Both the position numbers and the translations under genes were made by a program. Below, one piece after another: positions 17,653 through 26,725 of a DNA stretch of 64,000 nt. The DNA is taken from contig JAENYG010000013.1 in the NCBI GenBank assembly GCA_016841875.1, positions 1 through 64,000 on the forward strand, read 5' to 3'. How positions within the stretch are numbered: the stretch's first letter is position 1; each line of letters begins with the position of its first letter. Source of the DNA: Syntrophomonas sp. (lineage in GTDB: Bacteria > Bacillota > Syntrophomonadia > Syntrophomonadales > Syntrophomonadaceae). Below the pieces are notes generated by a model. The model had not been told where the DNA came from and did no database searches. It saw only the letters and a program-made list of their open reading frames with translations.

Positions 17653-17682
17653 CTGCATGCAATTACAGGTTTTGGCATGACG

Positions 17683-17859
17683 CTATTCGCGACTTAGCTT
17701 TTTTAAGCAGGCAATACTCAACATGACACCTGCAAGTATTGATAAATATAGGAGCCAGAAGGAGGTGTTTGAGAAAAATCCTTCTACCATACCATAATAA
17801 GATGTTATTAATAGCAGCAAAGTTAGAGTAGATGCCAGTACCTTTAAGAATGATTTCAT
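17683..17859 (-). CDS. Small two-helix membrane protein (58 aa)
   Basis: ATG 17859 has TAGGAGT 6 bases upstream. The frame extends further without a good start. The protein has two hydrophobic helices (about 5-22 and 33-51) joined by GMVEGFFSNTS. Function is unknown. The 17860-18185 interval upstream shows no gene; it contains AT-rich sequence with possible promoters only. Confidence 0.5.
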   Translation of the reverse strand: MKSFLKVLASTLTLLLLITSYYGMVEGFFSNTSFWLLYLSILAGVMLSIACLKKLSRE

Positions 17860-18185
17860 AATAACTCCTAATGAATAATATTTATAACATACTAGACTAT
17901 AGGTCTGAATAAATAAAGTTGAAAAGTGCATAAAATGTATTTTTTTTCGAAGTATTGCAAAGCGTTTCTTTTCATGGTATAGTTTTCTACCATAAGCATA
18001 GATATAAACAATGGAATAGTGTCGAGAAAAGTCGAAGGAATAAATGGATTCCCAGTAAAAATCACTATTTTTTATACTGTTATTCACATATAATCAAATA
18101 AGAGAGAGTAATATGTAGTGTTGGAGTCATCGCTTTTAGCTTATTGTTTTTGTTGGAGGCGTAGGCGAGATGCGGAGGTGAGATT

Positions 18186-18593
18186 ATGAAAAAGAGATGG
18201 GGCAAAGGTGAACCAGTAAATCTATCAGATTTGCTAAAAATCACACCAGTTGCCAATGAAATTATGCATTTAACCGAAGAATTAGACATGAGTGCCACCG
18301 ACGTAATGTGGATTGTAGCTCAGATTATCGATAATGGTCAGGAATTCGACTCCGAGGCTTTTGAAAAAGTATTTAACGAAAATGATAATTCGCTTTCCTA
18401 TGACCTTGACGATATAGATTTGGATATCGAAAACATTGAAGATGAAATGGACCAGGCTACGTATATGGTAAATGTTAAAATCAACAGTCCGGGCAGGTTC
18501 CCGGAGGTAGGTTTCAAAGCGGGCATGAATGATAAAGAGGATATAAACTATTTCTTTGACATGATTCTCGATGTGATGGAAAAACTAGAGTAG
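18186..18593 (+). CDS. Hypothetical acidic protein (135 aa)
   Basis: I do not recognise it. GGAGGTGAGATT precedes the ATG, so translation looks strong. The N-terminal part (LLKITPVANEIMHLTEELDMSATDVMWIVAQII) looks like a helical bundle, followed by a very acidic stretch (DDIDLDIENIEDEMD) and a C-terminal helix. It has its own strong terminator at 18626. Confidence 0.6.
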   Translation: MKKRWGKGEPVNLSDLLKITPVANEIMHLTEELDMSATDVMWIVAQIIDNGQEFDSEAFEKVFNENDNSLSYDLDDIDLDIENIEDEMDQATYMVNVKINSPGRFPEVGFKAGMNDKEDINYFFDMILDVMEKLE

Positions 18594-18625
18594 ATATCCT
18601 AGATTAAGATTTGCAATGAACCAGG

Positions 18626-18650
18626 GGCCCGGGTTTACCCGGGCCTTTTC
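18626..18650 (+). terminator. Strong terminator
   Basis: The palindrome GGCCCGGGTTTACCCGGGCC (18626-18645) followed by TTTTC lies 32 bases past the stop at 18593 and before the MBL-fold gene. Confidence 0.85.
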
Positions 18651-18680
18651 ATTTGTGCGCCAGGGGGGTTAAAAGAGAAT

Positions 18681-19607
18681 ATGCTTATTGAAGTTACTCC
18701 TGAGGTTAAGCTATTAAGGCCAGCTAGCAAAACAGTATATCCCTACAGCAATTCGCTATACCTGGACGATGAGATAAAAACCATGATCGATTCTGGAACT
18801 GGCGGCCGGGCGTATAAAGAAATCGGATCCGACAAAATAGATCTGGTCCTGCTTAGCCATTATCATTTCGATCACGTTAACGGGGTGAGTTTCTTCCCCC
18901 ATGCTGCTGTGTATGCGGGCAGAGAAGAGGCGGCAGTATACATTGATCCTGAACTATATCTTCAACATACCGGGCGTTTCCGCTGGAAAGAACTAATGGG
19001 GGCAGACAAGACTGCACCGCTGCGTTCACAGCAGGGTTTTCCAGATGACATACCGGTAAATCCGGGATTTCAGTCAATTAAATTGAAAGGCAGCTTTGAA
19101 GATGGACAGGTTTTTGACCTGGGTAACATAGAGCTCAGGGTGTTGCATCTTCCTGGCCATACGATCGGGCATTATGGTTTCTATATTGAAAAGGAAGACC
19201 TGCTATTTTCAGGGGATTTGGATCTGGCACCACAGGGACCATGGTATGGAGGAGAGAGTTCTGATGTAGAACAGCTGATCAAGTCTATTGACAGGGTAAT
19301 GGATATTAATCCGCGTATACTGATTACTTCACATCGCAGGATTTTTAAAGCCCCCCAGGATAACATAATACAGATGCTGCAAGAATATAAGAGAATTCCT
19401 TTAGAAAGAGAAAAGAAAATACTAGAGGTATTATCTCAGCCTCGAAGCATAGATGATATTTTAAGATCTGCGGGGGTATTCCCACAGGCTGAATTAAGCG
19501 AATATACCATGTTTTATGCTAAAATGATGACAATGAAACACCTCCAGTATTTAATCAAAACGGGTCGGGCGGACAAAATGGAAGCAGGATTGTTTATACG
19601 TCGGTAA
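18681..19607 (+). CDS. MBL-fold metallo-hydrolase
   Basis: This 308-aa protein has the metallo-beta-lactamase core: HYHFDH (His60, His62, Asp64, His65), the third His in LPGHTIGHYG, the bridging Asp in FSGDLDLA and the last His in TSHR near residue 215. The C-terminal 80 residues (RSIDDILRSAGVFPQ, MMTMKHLQYLIKTGRADK) look like a winged-helix-like tail seen in several glyoxalase II-like Firmicute proteins. The substrate is unknown. It is followed 13 bp later by a small membrane-anchored gene, with GGAGGTAAGTT between. Confidence 0.85.
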   Translation: MLIEVTPEVKLLRPASKTVYPYSNSLYLDDEIKTMIDSGTGGRAYKEIGSDKIDLVLLSHYHFDHVNGVSFFPHAAVYAGREEAAVYIDPELYLQHTGRFRWKELMGADKTAPLRSQQGFPDDIPVNPGFQSIKLKGSFEDGQVFDLGNIELRVLHLPGHTIGHYGFYIEKEDLLFSGDLDLAPQGPWYGGESSDVEQLIKSIDRVMDINPRILITSHRRIFKAPQDNIIQMLQEYKRIPLEREKKILEVLSQPRSIDDILRSAGVFPQAELSEYTMFYAKMMTMKHLQYLIKTGRADKMEAGLFIRR

Positions 19608-19620
19608 CAGGAGGTAAGTT

Positions 19621-20016
19621 ATGAATTATCGCCGGATATTATATATAGCGTTTATAGTATTTATAGCGTTTTTCTTTTTCCGTAATCTGGGAAATAACAA
19701 TACCATTGATAAGCAGATACAATCCATACCCAGAGCCAGCGTGATGGACTTAATACTGGATGATCCCGAATTAAATAAGGATACCAAGACCATATATTTC
19801 CCATTGGATTATAAAGGGACTGCTGGAGAGGTATTCTATGTTTCAACAGAAAACGATGATGGACCTATAACCTATAAATACCGTATAGAGGAAATTGAGG
19901 CAGCGGCAGTAAATGAGCTCGAATTTGAATTGGATCAAACCTGGGAGGGTATCAAGATACCTGCAGACAAGTTTGATGCTTTTTGCCTGGAAGATGGACA
20001 ATGGGTGGAGATGTAG
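19621..20016 (+). CDS. Hypothetical membrane-anchored protein (131 aa)
   Basis: One N-terminal transmembrane helix (residues 6-22, IAFIVFIAFFFF) is followed by a 105-aa extracytoplasmic or cytoplasmic domain with beta-like segments (IYFPLDYKGTAGEVFYV, ITYKYRIEEIE). No lipobox is seen. It starts 13 bp after the MBL-fold gene with a good GGAGGTAAG site, so the two are an operon. Function not recognised. Confidence 0.55.
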   Translation: MNYRRILYIAFIVFIAFFFFRNLGNNNTIDKQIQSIPRASVMDLILDDPELNKDTKTIYFPLDYKGTAGEVFYVSTENDDGPITYKYRIEEIEAAAVNELEFELDQTWEGIKIPADKFDAFCLEDGQWVEM

Positions 20017-20050
20017 CAGCTATAATATTTTAGTTATAAGTGATAGCTGC
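20016..20050. terminator. Bidirectional terminator
   Basis: GCAGCTAT (20016-20023) pairs with ATAGCTGC (20043-20050) and lies between the ends of the + gene at 20016 and the - gene at 20034; it overlaps the last codons of the minus-strand gene. Confidence 0.55.
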
Positions 20051-20234
20051 GGGCTTTTAATAAATCATATAATTCATACAATGGTGAATAATGCAGCAGA
20101 GCAGTAGCCAGTTCTACAGTTCCTAGTATACCGCTTATCGCTCCGGCAGTTCCAGTAAGCATCTGTGAGCCAGATAGAAAAAAGAAACAGAAAGCCAGTA
20201 TGTATCTTGCTATTACCCCATCTTTGCTTATCAT
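20034..20234 (-). CDS. DUF2892-like small membrane protein
   Basis: ATG 20234 follows GAGGGAT at 6-8 bases; 66 aa. The order VIARYILAFCFFFLSGSQ, GTVELATALLHYSPLYELYDLL resembles the DUF2892 (YgaP-type inner-membrane) pattern: two helices and a conserved C-terminal SPLY (usually CPLY). The Cys of the family motif is Ser here. Function of the family is unknown. Confidence 0.55.
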   Translation of the reverse strand: MISKDGVIARYILAFCFFFLSGSQMLTGTAGAISGILGTVELATALLHYSPLYELYDLLKARSYHL

Positions 20235-20494
20235 AAAATATCCCTCATTTGAATTTATCCTTCGGCAAACCTGCCGTTTCATCGATAAAATACTGTGATA
20301 GTCTATTTTTGACCAGATTAACCAGGATATCCTGTAAAATGAAGGTCAGGCTGCCAGGTGATGGTAAGAGAAGAATAAACTATAGGAAATGACGAAATAT
20401 TGAAGAAATTTTACTAGAGTATGTATGAGCTGGATTGCTATTGAGCAGTCTGGTATCAAGCCTGGGTTAGGGAGTGATTTGACTGGAAAATTAT

Positions 20495-22030
20495 GTGTTG
20501 AGTGGAGTAATATTGTTCGCTGCTGTAGTAATAGGCTTCTGTCTGTCGATACCTTCCATGCGCAGCACTATAAATGCCAACCAGCAAAAGCATGAGAGTG
20601 AAAAAATGGCCATGGAACAAATATGGATTGAAAGAATGGAGGATAAAGAAGCATACCTATTGGAAGCCAGGAATATACTGGGAAATACGAATGCAGAGAT
20701 AGAAGTATTAAGGATGCAGTTATCTGAACAACAACAGGCGCGAGCAGCAGCAGAGGAGAGGAACCAGCGTTTAGGTATGGTTGAGAAGCTGCTCAATGAA
20801 CAGAATGAAACATTGAACAGCATACGAGAGGAAAATGCCAGGCTTAATACTCTGCACGAGGAATTAAAAGGCAGGTTGGAGGAGGAAAAGAAAAAAACTA
20901 TAGATAACCTGGCTTTGCTCAAAAATGCCCGGGAGAATCTGATCGAGTCTTTCCAGGCTCTATCCTCAGAAGCTTTGAAGAGCAATAATCAAGCTTTCCT
21001 GGAGTTAGCTCAAACTACTCTGGAGAAATATCAGCAGGGTGCCCGAGGAGAGCTGGAGATGCGCCAGAAGGCTATTAATCATTTAGTTGTTCCACTTCAA
21101 GAATCGCTTCAGAAGGTTAATGAACAGATACGTACTATCGAAAAAGAACGGGTCGGTGCTTACGCCAGCCTGAGTGAACAGATTAAATCCTTGGCCGCAG
21201 CTCAGGTGCAGCTGCAGGGTGAAACTGCCGGTCTGGTAAAAGCTTTAAGAGCTCCAGCTGTAAGAGGAAGATGGGGAGAAGTACAGCTTAGACGGGTAGT
21301 GGAAGTAGCCGGGATGCTGGAGTATTGTGATTTCGTGGAACAGCACAGCACCAATACCGATGAACGTGGAATGATGCGGCCGGATATGATCATCAGGCTG
21401 CCAGGGGGAAGGAATGTAGTCATAGATTCTAAAGCACCCCTGCAGGCCTATCTGGAGGCGGTGGAAGCGGCAGACGAACAACAGAAGATCCAGCATTTAA
21501 AAGATCATGCCCGCCAGGTTAAAAATCATATCAGCAGTCTGGGAAGTAAGAGTTATTGGGAACAGTTTGAGCCTACACCAGAGTTTGCGGTACTATTCCT
21601 GCCGGGGGAATCATTTTTCAGTGCTGCGTTAGAACATCAGCCTCAGTTGATTGAATACGGGGTTGAACAGCGAGTCATAATAGCTACCCCTACCACTTTA
21701 ATTGCCCTGCTGCGCTCGGTCGCTTATGGCTGGAGACAGGAGCAGGTGGGAGAAAATGCCCGTATCATAAGTGAACTGGGCAAAGAGCTTTACGATCGCC
21801 TGCGGGTACTGGCCGAGCATTTTATAGATATGCGCAGAGGATTGGAAAAATCAGTAGAATCATACAACCGGGCGGTAGGATCTCTGGAGGGAAGAGTACT
21901 GGTGTCGGCCAGAAAATTTAAAGATATGGGGGTCGCGTCCTCTGCAGAGATAAAAAGTCCGCTTCCTATTGAGAAACCTTTGAGAATACTGAATACTTTG
22001 GTAAAGATTGAGCAAGAAGATATGGATTAG
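20495..22030 (+). CDS. rmuC: RmuC-family protein
   Basis: RmuC proteins limit recombination at inverted repeats and have a PD-(D/E)XK-like nuclease fold. The 511-aa protein has an N-terminal membrane segment (2-20), a long coiled coil (40-180) and the RmuC domain: [65 protein letters not shown]. The start is uncertain: GTG 20495 is called, but CTG 20483 has a better-placed GGGAG. Several long inverted repeats occur in this genome, which may matter for such a protein. Confidence 0.88.
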   Translation: MLSGVILFAAVVIGFCLSIPSMRSTINANQQKHESEKMAMEQIWIERMEDKEAYLLEARNILGNTNAEIEVLRMQLSEQQQARAAAEERNQRLGMVEKLLNEQNETLNSIREENARLNTLHEELKGRLEEEKKKTIDNLALLKNARENLIESFQALSSEALKSNNQAFLELAQTTLEKYQQGARGELEMRQKAINHLVVPLQESLQKVNEQIRTIEKERVGAYASLSEQIKSLAAAQVQLQGETAGLVKALRAPAVRGRWGEVQLRRVVEVAGMLEYCDFVEQHSTNTDERGMMRPDMIIRLPGGRNVVIDSKAPLQAYLEAVEAADEQQKIQHLKDHARQVKNHISSLGSKSYWEQFEPTPEFAVLFLPGESFFSAALEHQPQLIEYGVEQRVIIATPTTLIALLRSVAYGWRQEQVGENARIISELGKELYDRLRVLAEHFIDMRRGLEKSVESYNRAVGSLEGRVLVSARKFKDMGVASSAEIKSPLPIEKPLRILNTLVKIEQEDMD

Positions 22031-22154
22031 AATATATTCTAGTAAAAACTTTTGTATATAGTTTACATGCTGTTTACACTAAACACGTTATTATTTAACT
22101 TGTCTGGCGTATCATTAGGTTGTATGGTAGTTCAGGAGATAAGGAGGTGAGAAA

Positions 22155-22238
22155 GTGGATAAAGAGTTGATCGATGAAATATTGAGATCAATCGGGCTGG
22201 AGCATATCGATGAAGAAGAAAAGCCTGCCCAACATTAA
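22155..22238 (+). CDS. Standalone 27-aa peptide with strong RBS
   Basis: The frame GTG...TAA codes a 27-residue peptide rich in Glu, Asp and Ile (KELIDEILRSIGLEHIDEE core). AAGGAGGTGAGAAA lies directly upstream at ideal distance, and a terminator follows 2 bases after the stop. There is no other gene on this short transcript. The peptide looks like an amphipathic acidic helix. Function is unknown. Confidence 0.5.
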   Translation: MDKELIDEILRSIGLEHIDEEEKPAQH

Positions 22239-22280
22239 ACAAGCCGTTAAGAAATTAGCCTTAAACGGCTTGTTTTATTT
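22237..22280 (+). terminator. Terminator after the 27-aa ORF
   Basis: AAACAAGCCGTT (22237-22248) pairs with AAACGGCTTGTTT (22263-22275), followed by TTTTATTTT. It may also stop the convergent minus-strand pdaB-like gene. Confidence 0.8.
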
Positions 22281-22303
22281 TCTGCCTTTTATCTCATCTT
22301 TTC

Positions 22304-23062
22304 TTATTTTGCTTCTTTACTTTTCTCCGCTTTACTATTTTCCTGCAAGAGTTCGGAAACACTTACAAATTCATAGCCCTGTTCTTTCAAATTTTTTATT
22401 ATAACTGGCAAAGCATCTGCAGTTTGTTTACAGGTATCGCTGGCATGCATAAGGATGATGTCCCCGGGATGCACCTTCTGGCAAACCCTGTCGATGATCG
22501 AGTTTACTCCCGGATTCATCCAATCCAGTGAATCGGTGTCCCACTGTATAGCCTCATATCCACTTTCATGTATAGCTTCAATCACATGATCATTATAGTC
22601 GCCATTGGGGGTTCGGATCAAAGTAGCTTCCACACCAGTTCCATCTTTAATTAGTTGATGTGCTTTGCTGATTTCTTCTTTAATTTCAGTCTTACTAAGA
22701 TTACTCAAGTTAATATGTCGGTATCCATGACTACCAATTTCGTGGCCATCTTCTTTGATTCTGCTGACGATGTCAGGGTACTCTTTAACCCAGGGTCCGG
22801 ATAGGAAAAACGTACACTGCAGGTCGTTTTCTTTTAATATTTCCAGAACCGGCATAGGCGTTTTATTGCCCCAGCTTATATCAAAAGTAAGGGCTACTAT
22901 TTTTTTATCGGTTTTTACTTCGTAGATGGGCTTCAAAGTGTAATAGGCCTGCACATAAGCAACACTGCTGCCCAGAACTGCCAGAGCCAGGAGGCAGACT
23001 ATAGCTATTTTAGCCTGCCGCTGTATCTGATAAAAACCAAAAAGTTTGGGCATATCTTTCAT
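22304..23062 (-). CDS. pdaB: Polysaccharide deacetylase, PdaB-type
   Basis: PdaB-type enzymes deacetylate peptidoglycan during spore formation. The 252-aa protein has one N-terminal membrane segment (16-36), then the NodB domain: ALTFDISWGNKT (the Asp of TFD and the unusual ISWG are typical of PdaB), IGSHGYRHINLS with metal His residues, TLIRTPNGDYN and PGDIILMHASD. A second deacetylase gene lies 45 bp upstream on the same strand, so they form a pair. It supports the spore-former assignment. Confidence 0.85.
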   Translation of the reverse strand: MKDMPKLFGFYQIQRQAKIAIVCLLALAVLGSSVAYVQAYYTLKPIYEVKTDKKIVALTFDISWGNKTPMPVLEILKENDLQCTFFLSGPWVKEYPDIVSRIKEDGHEIGSHGYRHINLSNLSKTEIKEEISKAHQLIKDGTGVEATLIRTPNGDYNDHVIEAIHESGYEAIQWDTDSLDWMNPGVNSIIDRVCQKVHPGDIILMHASDTCKQTADALPVIIKNLKEQGYEFVSVSELLQENSKAEKSKEAK

Positions 23063-23107
23063 CTCCCTATTTTTAGTTTTTACATTTTTATTTTCTTTTT
23101 ACTGTCA

Positions 23108-23869
23108 TTATTCCTTATTTTCCAGCTCTAACAATTCGCTCATAGTAACGAAGTGATATCCCTGCTTATTTAGTTCTGGGATCAAGATATCCATGGCCTT
23201 GACCGTCTGCTCACCATTCGAAGCACCATCATGGAGAACAATGATCTGGCCGGGGGCAATATTCTTTTTGATATGCTCAGCTATCTGGGCAGCCGTCGTA
23301 CCATCCCGCCAGTCTTTGCTGTCCTGCTGCCAGGTCCAGTATCCGATAGTTAGGCCCTCTGCTTTGGTAAGGTCTACCATAGCATAAGATAAATAACCAC
23401 CTGGAGGGCGAAAGAATTCAGGGGTTTGCCCCGTTAATCGGCAGAGAATATCGCTGGTCTTCTTTATTTCTTCTAAGATAAACTCGTCACTTTTCCCATT
23501 AAAATCTGCGTGGCTGTAACTGTGATTTCCTAGCTCATGCCCGGCCTCAGCCATCTTTTTGATCAGATCGGGCTGTTTTTCTGCCCTGCTTCCGAGTACG
23601 AAAAAGGTAGCCTTAGCATTATTCTTTTCCAGCACCTCCAGCAAAGCTGGAGTGTTAACCGGGTCGGGGCCGTCATCAAAGGTCAGGGCTACCGCTTTTT
23701 GATCGGTCTTAACCTGACGGATTAACAGCTTCTGATTCTCCCAATTGTGCATATTGGGATGGAGGGCAAAATTATAAGCGCCGATGCTAAGACCGAAAAA
23801 ACAGATGCCGGCAAAAATCATCCCTGCCGTTCTTTTGCGCATTACTAGAAACATATCTTTCTCCTTCAT
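23108..23869 (-). CDS. Polysaccharide deacetylase (NodB domain)
   Basis: This 253-aa protein has an N-terminal membrane segment (13-32) and a NodB domain: ALTFDDGPDPVNT, LGNHSYSHADFN, PEFFRPPGGY, TIGYWTWQQDSKDW and IIVLHDGA. All metal and catalytic motifs look intact. It should deacetylate N-acetylglucosamine or N-acetylmuramic acid residues of the wall, outside the membrane. Compare the PdaB-type gene directly downstream, whose first motif is ISWG rather than DGPD. Confidence 0.87.
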   Translation of the reverse strand: MKEKDMFLVMRKRTAGMIFAGICFFGLSIGAYNFALHPNMHNWENQKLLIRQVKTDQKAVALTFDDGPDPVNTPALLEVLEKNNAKATFFVLGSRAEKQPDLIKKMAEAGHELGNHSYSHADFNGKSDEFILEEIKKTSDILCRLTGQTPEFFRPPGGYLSYAMVDLTKAEGLTIGYWTWQQDSKDWRDGTTAAQIAEHIKKNIAPGQIIVLHDGASNGEQTVKAMDILIPELNKQGYHFVTMSELLELENKE

Positions 23870-23955
23870 TCATTTTGATATTTATCGGAGTCCTTTAACA
23901 TTCTATTAGTACCCCTTAATTTTTATGATGTAATATGATTGTGCTTGCTTAATGT

Positions 23956-24015
23956 CCACCCAGCGGGAGAGTGCCTGCCTGATCTGGAAGAAGGCATCAG
24001 TCAAGGTGTCGGGGG
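23956..24015 (+). other. Degenerate tRNA-like remnant
   Basis: CAGCGGGAGAGTGC (23961 on) and the following 30 bases align without gaps to the D-arm and anticodon region of the tRNA-Val 330 bp downstream, including GGAAGAAG. The anticodon stem has two mismatches and the acceptor and T arms are absent or scrambled. It cannot fold as a tRNA, so it looks like a decayed copy or a duplication scar. The rest of the 23870-24280 interval has no gene. Confidence 0.4.
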
Positions 24016-24280
24016 AGGTGATCATTATCTCCTGGATAGTCAGCGTTCCTGGTCACCTAATAGCCCGGATTTCTGCAATAAAATGCGGGGTTCATTATAG
24101 TCCTCCCCGGGAACTCGTGATAAGCAAACTGGGAATTTACAATATTTATGATTGTATCAACATATTCTTGGGGAAATAGTCCAAGTTTATTTCTAAAGGC
24201 TGGGTCGAGGCAAAAAGACGATAATTAAATACAAGTCTTGATTTTAGACCCACATAGTTATATAATAAGTGACACGAAAT

Positions 24281-24355
24281 GGGCCGTTAACTCAGCGGGA
24301 GAGTGCTTCCCTGACACGGAAGAAGTCATAAGTTCAAATCTTATACGGCCCACCA
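24281..24355 (+). tRNA. tRNA-Val (GAC)
   Basis: The 75-base sequence folds as a cloverleaf: acceptor GGGCCGT / ACGGCCC with A discriminator and encoded CCA, D-arm with AGCGGGAGAG, anticodon stem CTTCC / GGAAG enclosing loop CTGACAC (anticodon GAC, valine), and T-loop GTTCAAATC. It has no neighbouring tRNA genes. A palindromic repeat (copy B) begins 16 bases later. Confidence 0.95.
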
Positions 24356-24370
24356 TATAAAGAACGTAAT

Positions 24371-24564
24371 AGCGGGGTTTTAAGACCCCGCTCAGACCGA
24401 TGACATAAGCGTATATCTGCGTTATTTTAGAAAGCCCACTCAAGCAACGTACTTAAGTACGACTCAATCAAGGGCTTTTTTCATGCCTTGATCTTCGCTT
24501 CCGTCATCGGTCTGCATTTTGTAAACCTTATCGACAACCTGAGCTGGGTTTTAAGACCCCGCTC
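24371..24564 (-). repeat. Hairpin-bounded palindromic repeat, copy B
   Basis: Here the element (24393 to about 24540, about 148 bp) is in the opposite orientation to copies A, C and D. The outer stem CAGACCGATGAC (24393-24404) / GTCATCGGTCTG (24503-24514) is perfect. The central CGTACTTAAGTACG palindrome is intact. The flanking hairpins are built on GCGGGG/CCCCGC with the loop TTTTAAGA (24371-24392; second about 24541-24564). This smallest copy lacks the movable block of about 50 bp found in A, C and D. A partial CAGGTTGTTGG follows the right hairpin. Confidence 0.8.
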
Positions 24565-24712
24565 AGGTTGTTGGGACCAGGAAATAAAAAACTAACATCC
24601 ATGGAAATGATATTCATATTTACAATCATTTTACTTGGTGAAAATACTAACTTAACTATTATGTGACATACTATCTAGGTATTAGACTCAATATCCAAGG
24701 AGTTTTTAGAAA

Positions 24713-25141
24713 ATGAAGGCAGATAAGAAAAAAATAATATTTCTTTGTACCCAGAATTCAGTGCGCTCCCAGATGGCAGAAGGATTAATGAGAACATTAT
24801 TCGGGGATGAATATGAGGTTTTTAGTGCTGGGACCAATCCCTATCGGGTAAATCCCTATGCAATCAAAGCTATGGAAATGGAAGGAATTGATATATCCGA
24901 CCATCATTCCAAAAGTGTTGATGATTATCTGGGCATGGAATTGGACTGCATAGTAACTGTGTGTGATAATGCCCGGGAAAATTGTCCGTTTATACCAGGA
25001 GGGAAAAAATACCTGCACTACAATTTTGCTGATCCGGCAGTCATTAAGGGCAGTGATGAGAAAGTTCTGGCTGGATTTAATAAAGTAAGAAACGAAATAA
25101 AAGCCTGGTTGATTGAAAACAAGGTTAAGGGTATTTTATAA
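24713..25141 (+). CDS. arsC: Arsenate reductase, thioredoxin-coupled LMW-PTPase type
   Basis: This 142-aa protein has the low-molecular-weight phosphatase loop CTQNSVR (Cys12, Arg18) and the extra redox cysteines Cys84 (VTVCDNA) and Cys91 (ENCPF), which is the pattern of the thioredoxin-coupled ArsC family. It reduces arsenate to arsenite in the cytoplasm. No arsB, acr3 or arsR lies beside it here; export must be elsewhere. The ATG follows AAGGAG. Confidence 0.88.
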   Translation: MKADKKKIIFLCTQNSVRSQMAEGLMRTLFGDEYEVFSAGTNPYRVNPYAIKAMEMEGIDISDHHSKSVDDYLGMELDCIVTVCDNARENCPFIPGGKKYLHYNFADPAVIKGSDEKVLAGFNKVRNEIKAWLIENKVKGIL

Positions 25142-25330
25142 AATTATTTCAACCAAAATCATTACCCTGGAATCAGTTTCGGGGTTCTTGCTTTCACGTT
25201 TGTTTTAGTTTCTATAATTAATAAAATTTCTTATTGTATTTTTCTACAGTAGTGCAATCATATTTATGATTTACTATTTTATAAATGTAGATAGATATAG
25301 ATTAAAAACAAAAGAGGAGGAGTTATAAAA

Positions 25331-25513
25331 ATGTTCCGGAGCAAGTTGACTATTGTATTAGTACTACTAGCAATAGGCGTCATGTTTTTGCTTCCAGTTG
25401 TAAAATCTATCCCTTATGTATCAGTTACACTCTGGTTTTTAGGCTTGGGAATCATCATAATGGCATTTATACAAACATTAATAGATCAAATAAAATCCAA
25501 TAAAATAGATTAA
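25331..25513 (+). CDS. Small membrane protein (60 aa)
   Basis: AGAGGAGGAGTT sits before the ATG, a strong site. The protein has two transmembrane helices (4-24 and 31-51) with little charge between them. It is a lone gene with a terminator at 25615. Function is unknown. Confidence 0.6.
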   Translation: MFRSKLTIVLVLLAIGVMFLLPVVKSIPYVSVTLWFLGLGIIIMAFIQTLIDQIKSNKID

Positions 25514-25614
25514 AAAAACCAATATATAGAGTTTTATACCACATTATATGTTATATATACTTTGCCTTGGAATGTTTTTCTACAGAATGCAGAGTTTTAT
25601 TCCAATAATTATGT

Positions 25615-25640
25615 GCAGGTCTAGCAGACCTGCTTTTTTA
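25615..25640 (+). terminator. Terminator
   Basis: GCAGGTCTAGCAGACCTGC followed by TTTTTTA. It lies about 100 bp past the small membrane gene and before ytxC. Confidence 0.8.
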
Positions 25641-25742
25641 TCGAAAAAATGCCGGAAATAGCAGTATTTTCAAGGCTTGTATGATTGAATAATGATTTTA
25701 AGGCAAACATATAATATATTAACTTTTCGATGGAGGCCGATT

Positions 25743-26696
25743 ATGATTTATGAATTTCAGGTAGCGACGGCCCATAATATAGATAATTTTTTGCAAGAAC
25801 TTGATAATCGATTGAGGTGGATCAAGCAGAGAGGATATGACCTGAACGTTGAGGTTATTCCTTTACAGCAGTTGGCTACTCAGCTGGCGGTTAAGCTTTT
25901 ATCCTTTAGACTTCATGGCACTGATAAGCAGGACAGTACCTTTCGAAACGAAGATATTATTTATATATTCAAACATCAGATGGCTGAAGTTCTGGCTGAG
26001 CATATTGTCAATGACTGGGAATCTAGACTGCTGTGGAAAGAAATAATCAAGTCATACCGGAAATCAAGTCCGGATGATAAACAATCACTCTATATTAAAT
26101 CCGGTGATTTCCTGCGCAGATGTCATGAAAATGAAAGCTTAAATCTACTCATGAATTTTGGTCGCAAGAATAGGATATCCCATCGCATACTGGAACATAT
26201 AAATAACTATGAATTCCTGGCGATAGATGGATTTATCAACTTTTGCATGAGAGATTATCTTACCGAGATAAAATTTGCGGTAGAAGTTGCTGCCGAAGAA
26301 TTGAAAAACGAAAAAGAATATAATGATTTCGTTAATCTCCTTCGGTATTTTGTTGATACTCAGGCTCCACGGGTTCGTGAAGTAAATCTTCTGCTGGGAA
26401 GTAATGGATTATTTTATTTATGGGATCATACCGGATGTAAAATTGAAGAGCAATATATGCAGCAATACCTGGATGATTTGCTGTTGGATGATGTAAGTCT
26501 GGATGATCTTCTGGTAAGCATTTTAATTACTATTGCTCCCCGGAGGATAATAATTCACAATGCTTCTGAACTGCCTCACAATGAATCAGTAGAGATAATT
26601 AAACAAGTATTCGAGGATAAAATCGTGTTCTGCAGCGGCTGTAAAAAATGCTCCCATTATTTACGTGAAATAGAGCCGGGCGGAAAACGGAAATAA
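25743..26696 (+). CDS. ytxC: Putative sporulation protein YtxC
   Basis: This 317-aa protein matches the YtxC-like family, including the N-terminal helical region and the C-terminal LLVSILITIAPRRIIIHN and FCSGCKKC. In Bacillus ytxC lies next to thrS, and here too thrS follows with only a DUF445 gene between. The ATG at 25743 has GGAGGCCGATT upstream; the frame extends to 25692 without a site. The exact role in sporulation is not known. Confidence 0.75.
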   Translation: MIYEFQVATAHNIDNFLQELDNRLRWIKQRGYDLNVEVIPLQQLATQLAVKLLSFRLHGTDKQDSTFRNEDIIYIFKHQMAEVLAEHIVNDWESRLLWKEIIKSYRKSSPDDKQSLYIKSGDFLRRCHENESLNLLMNFGRKNRISHRILEHINNYEFLAIDGFINFCMRDYLTEIKFAVEVAAEELKNEKEYNDFVNLLRYFVDTQAPRVREVNLLLGSNGLFYLWDHTGCKIEEQYMQQYLDDLLLDDVSLDDLLVSILITIAPRRIIIHNASELPHNESVEIIKQVFEDKIVFCSGCKKCSHYLREIEPGGKRK

Positions 26697-26725
26697 TAAT
26701 ACTTGAAAGTAATATGTTTGGCATT

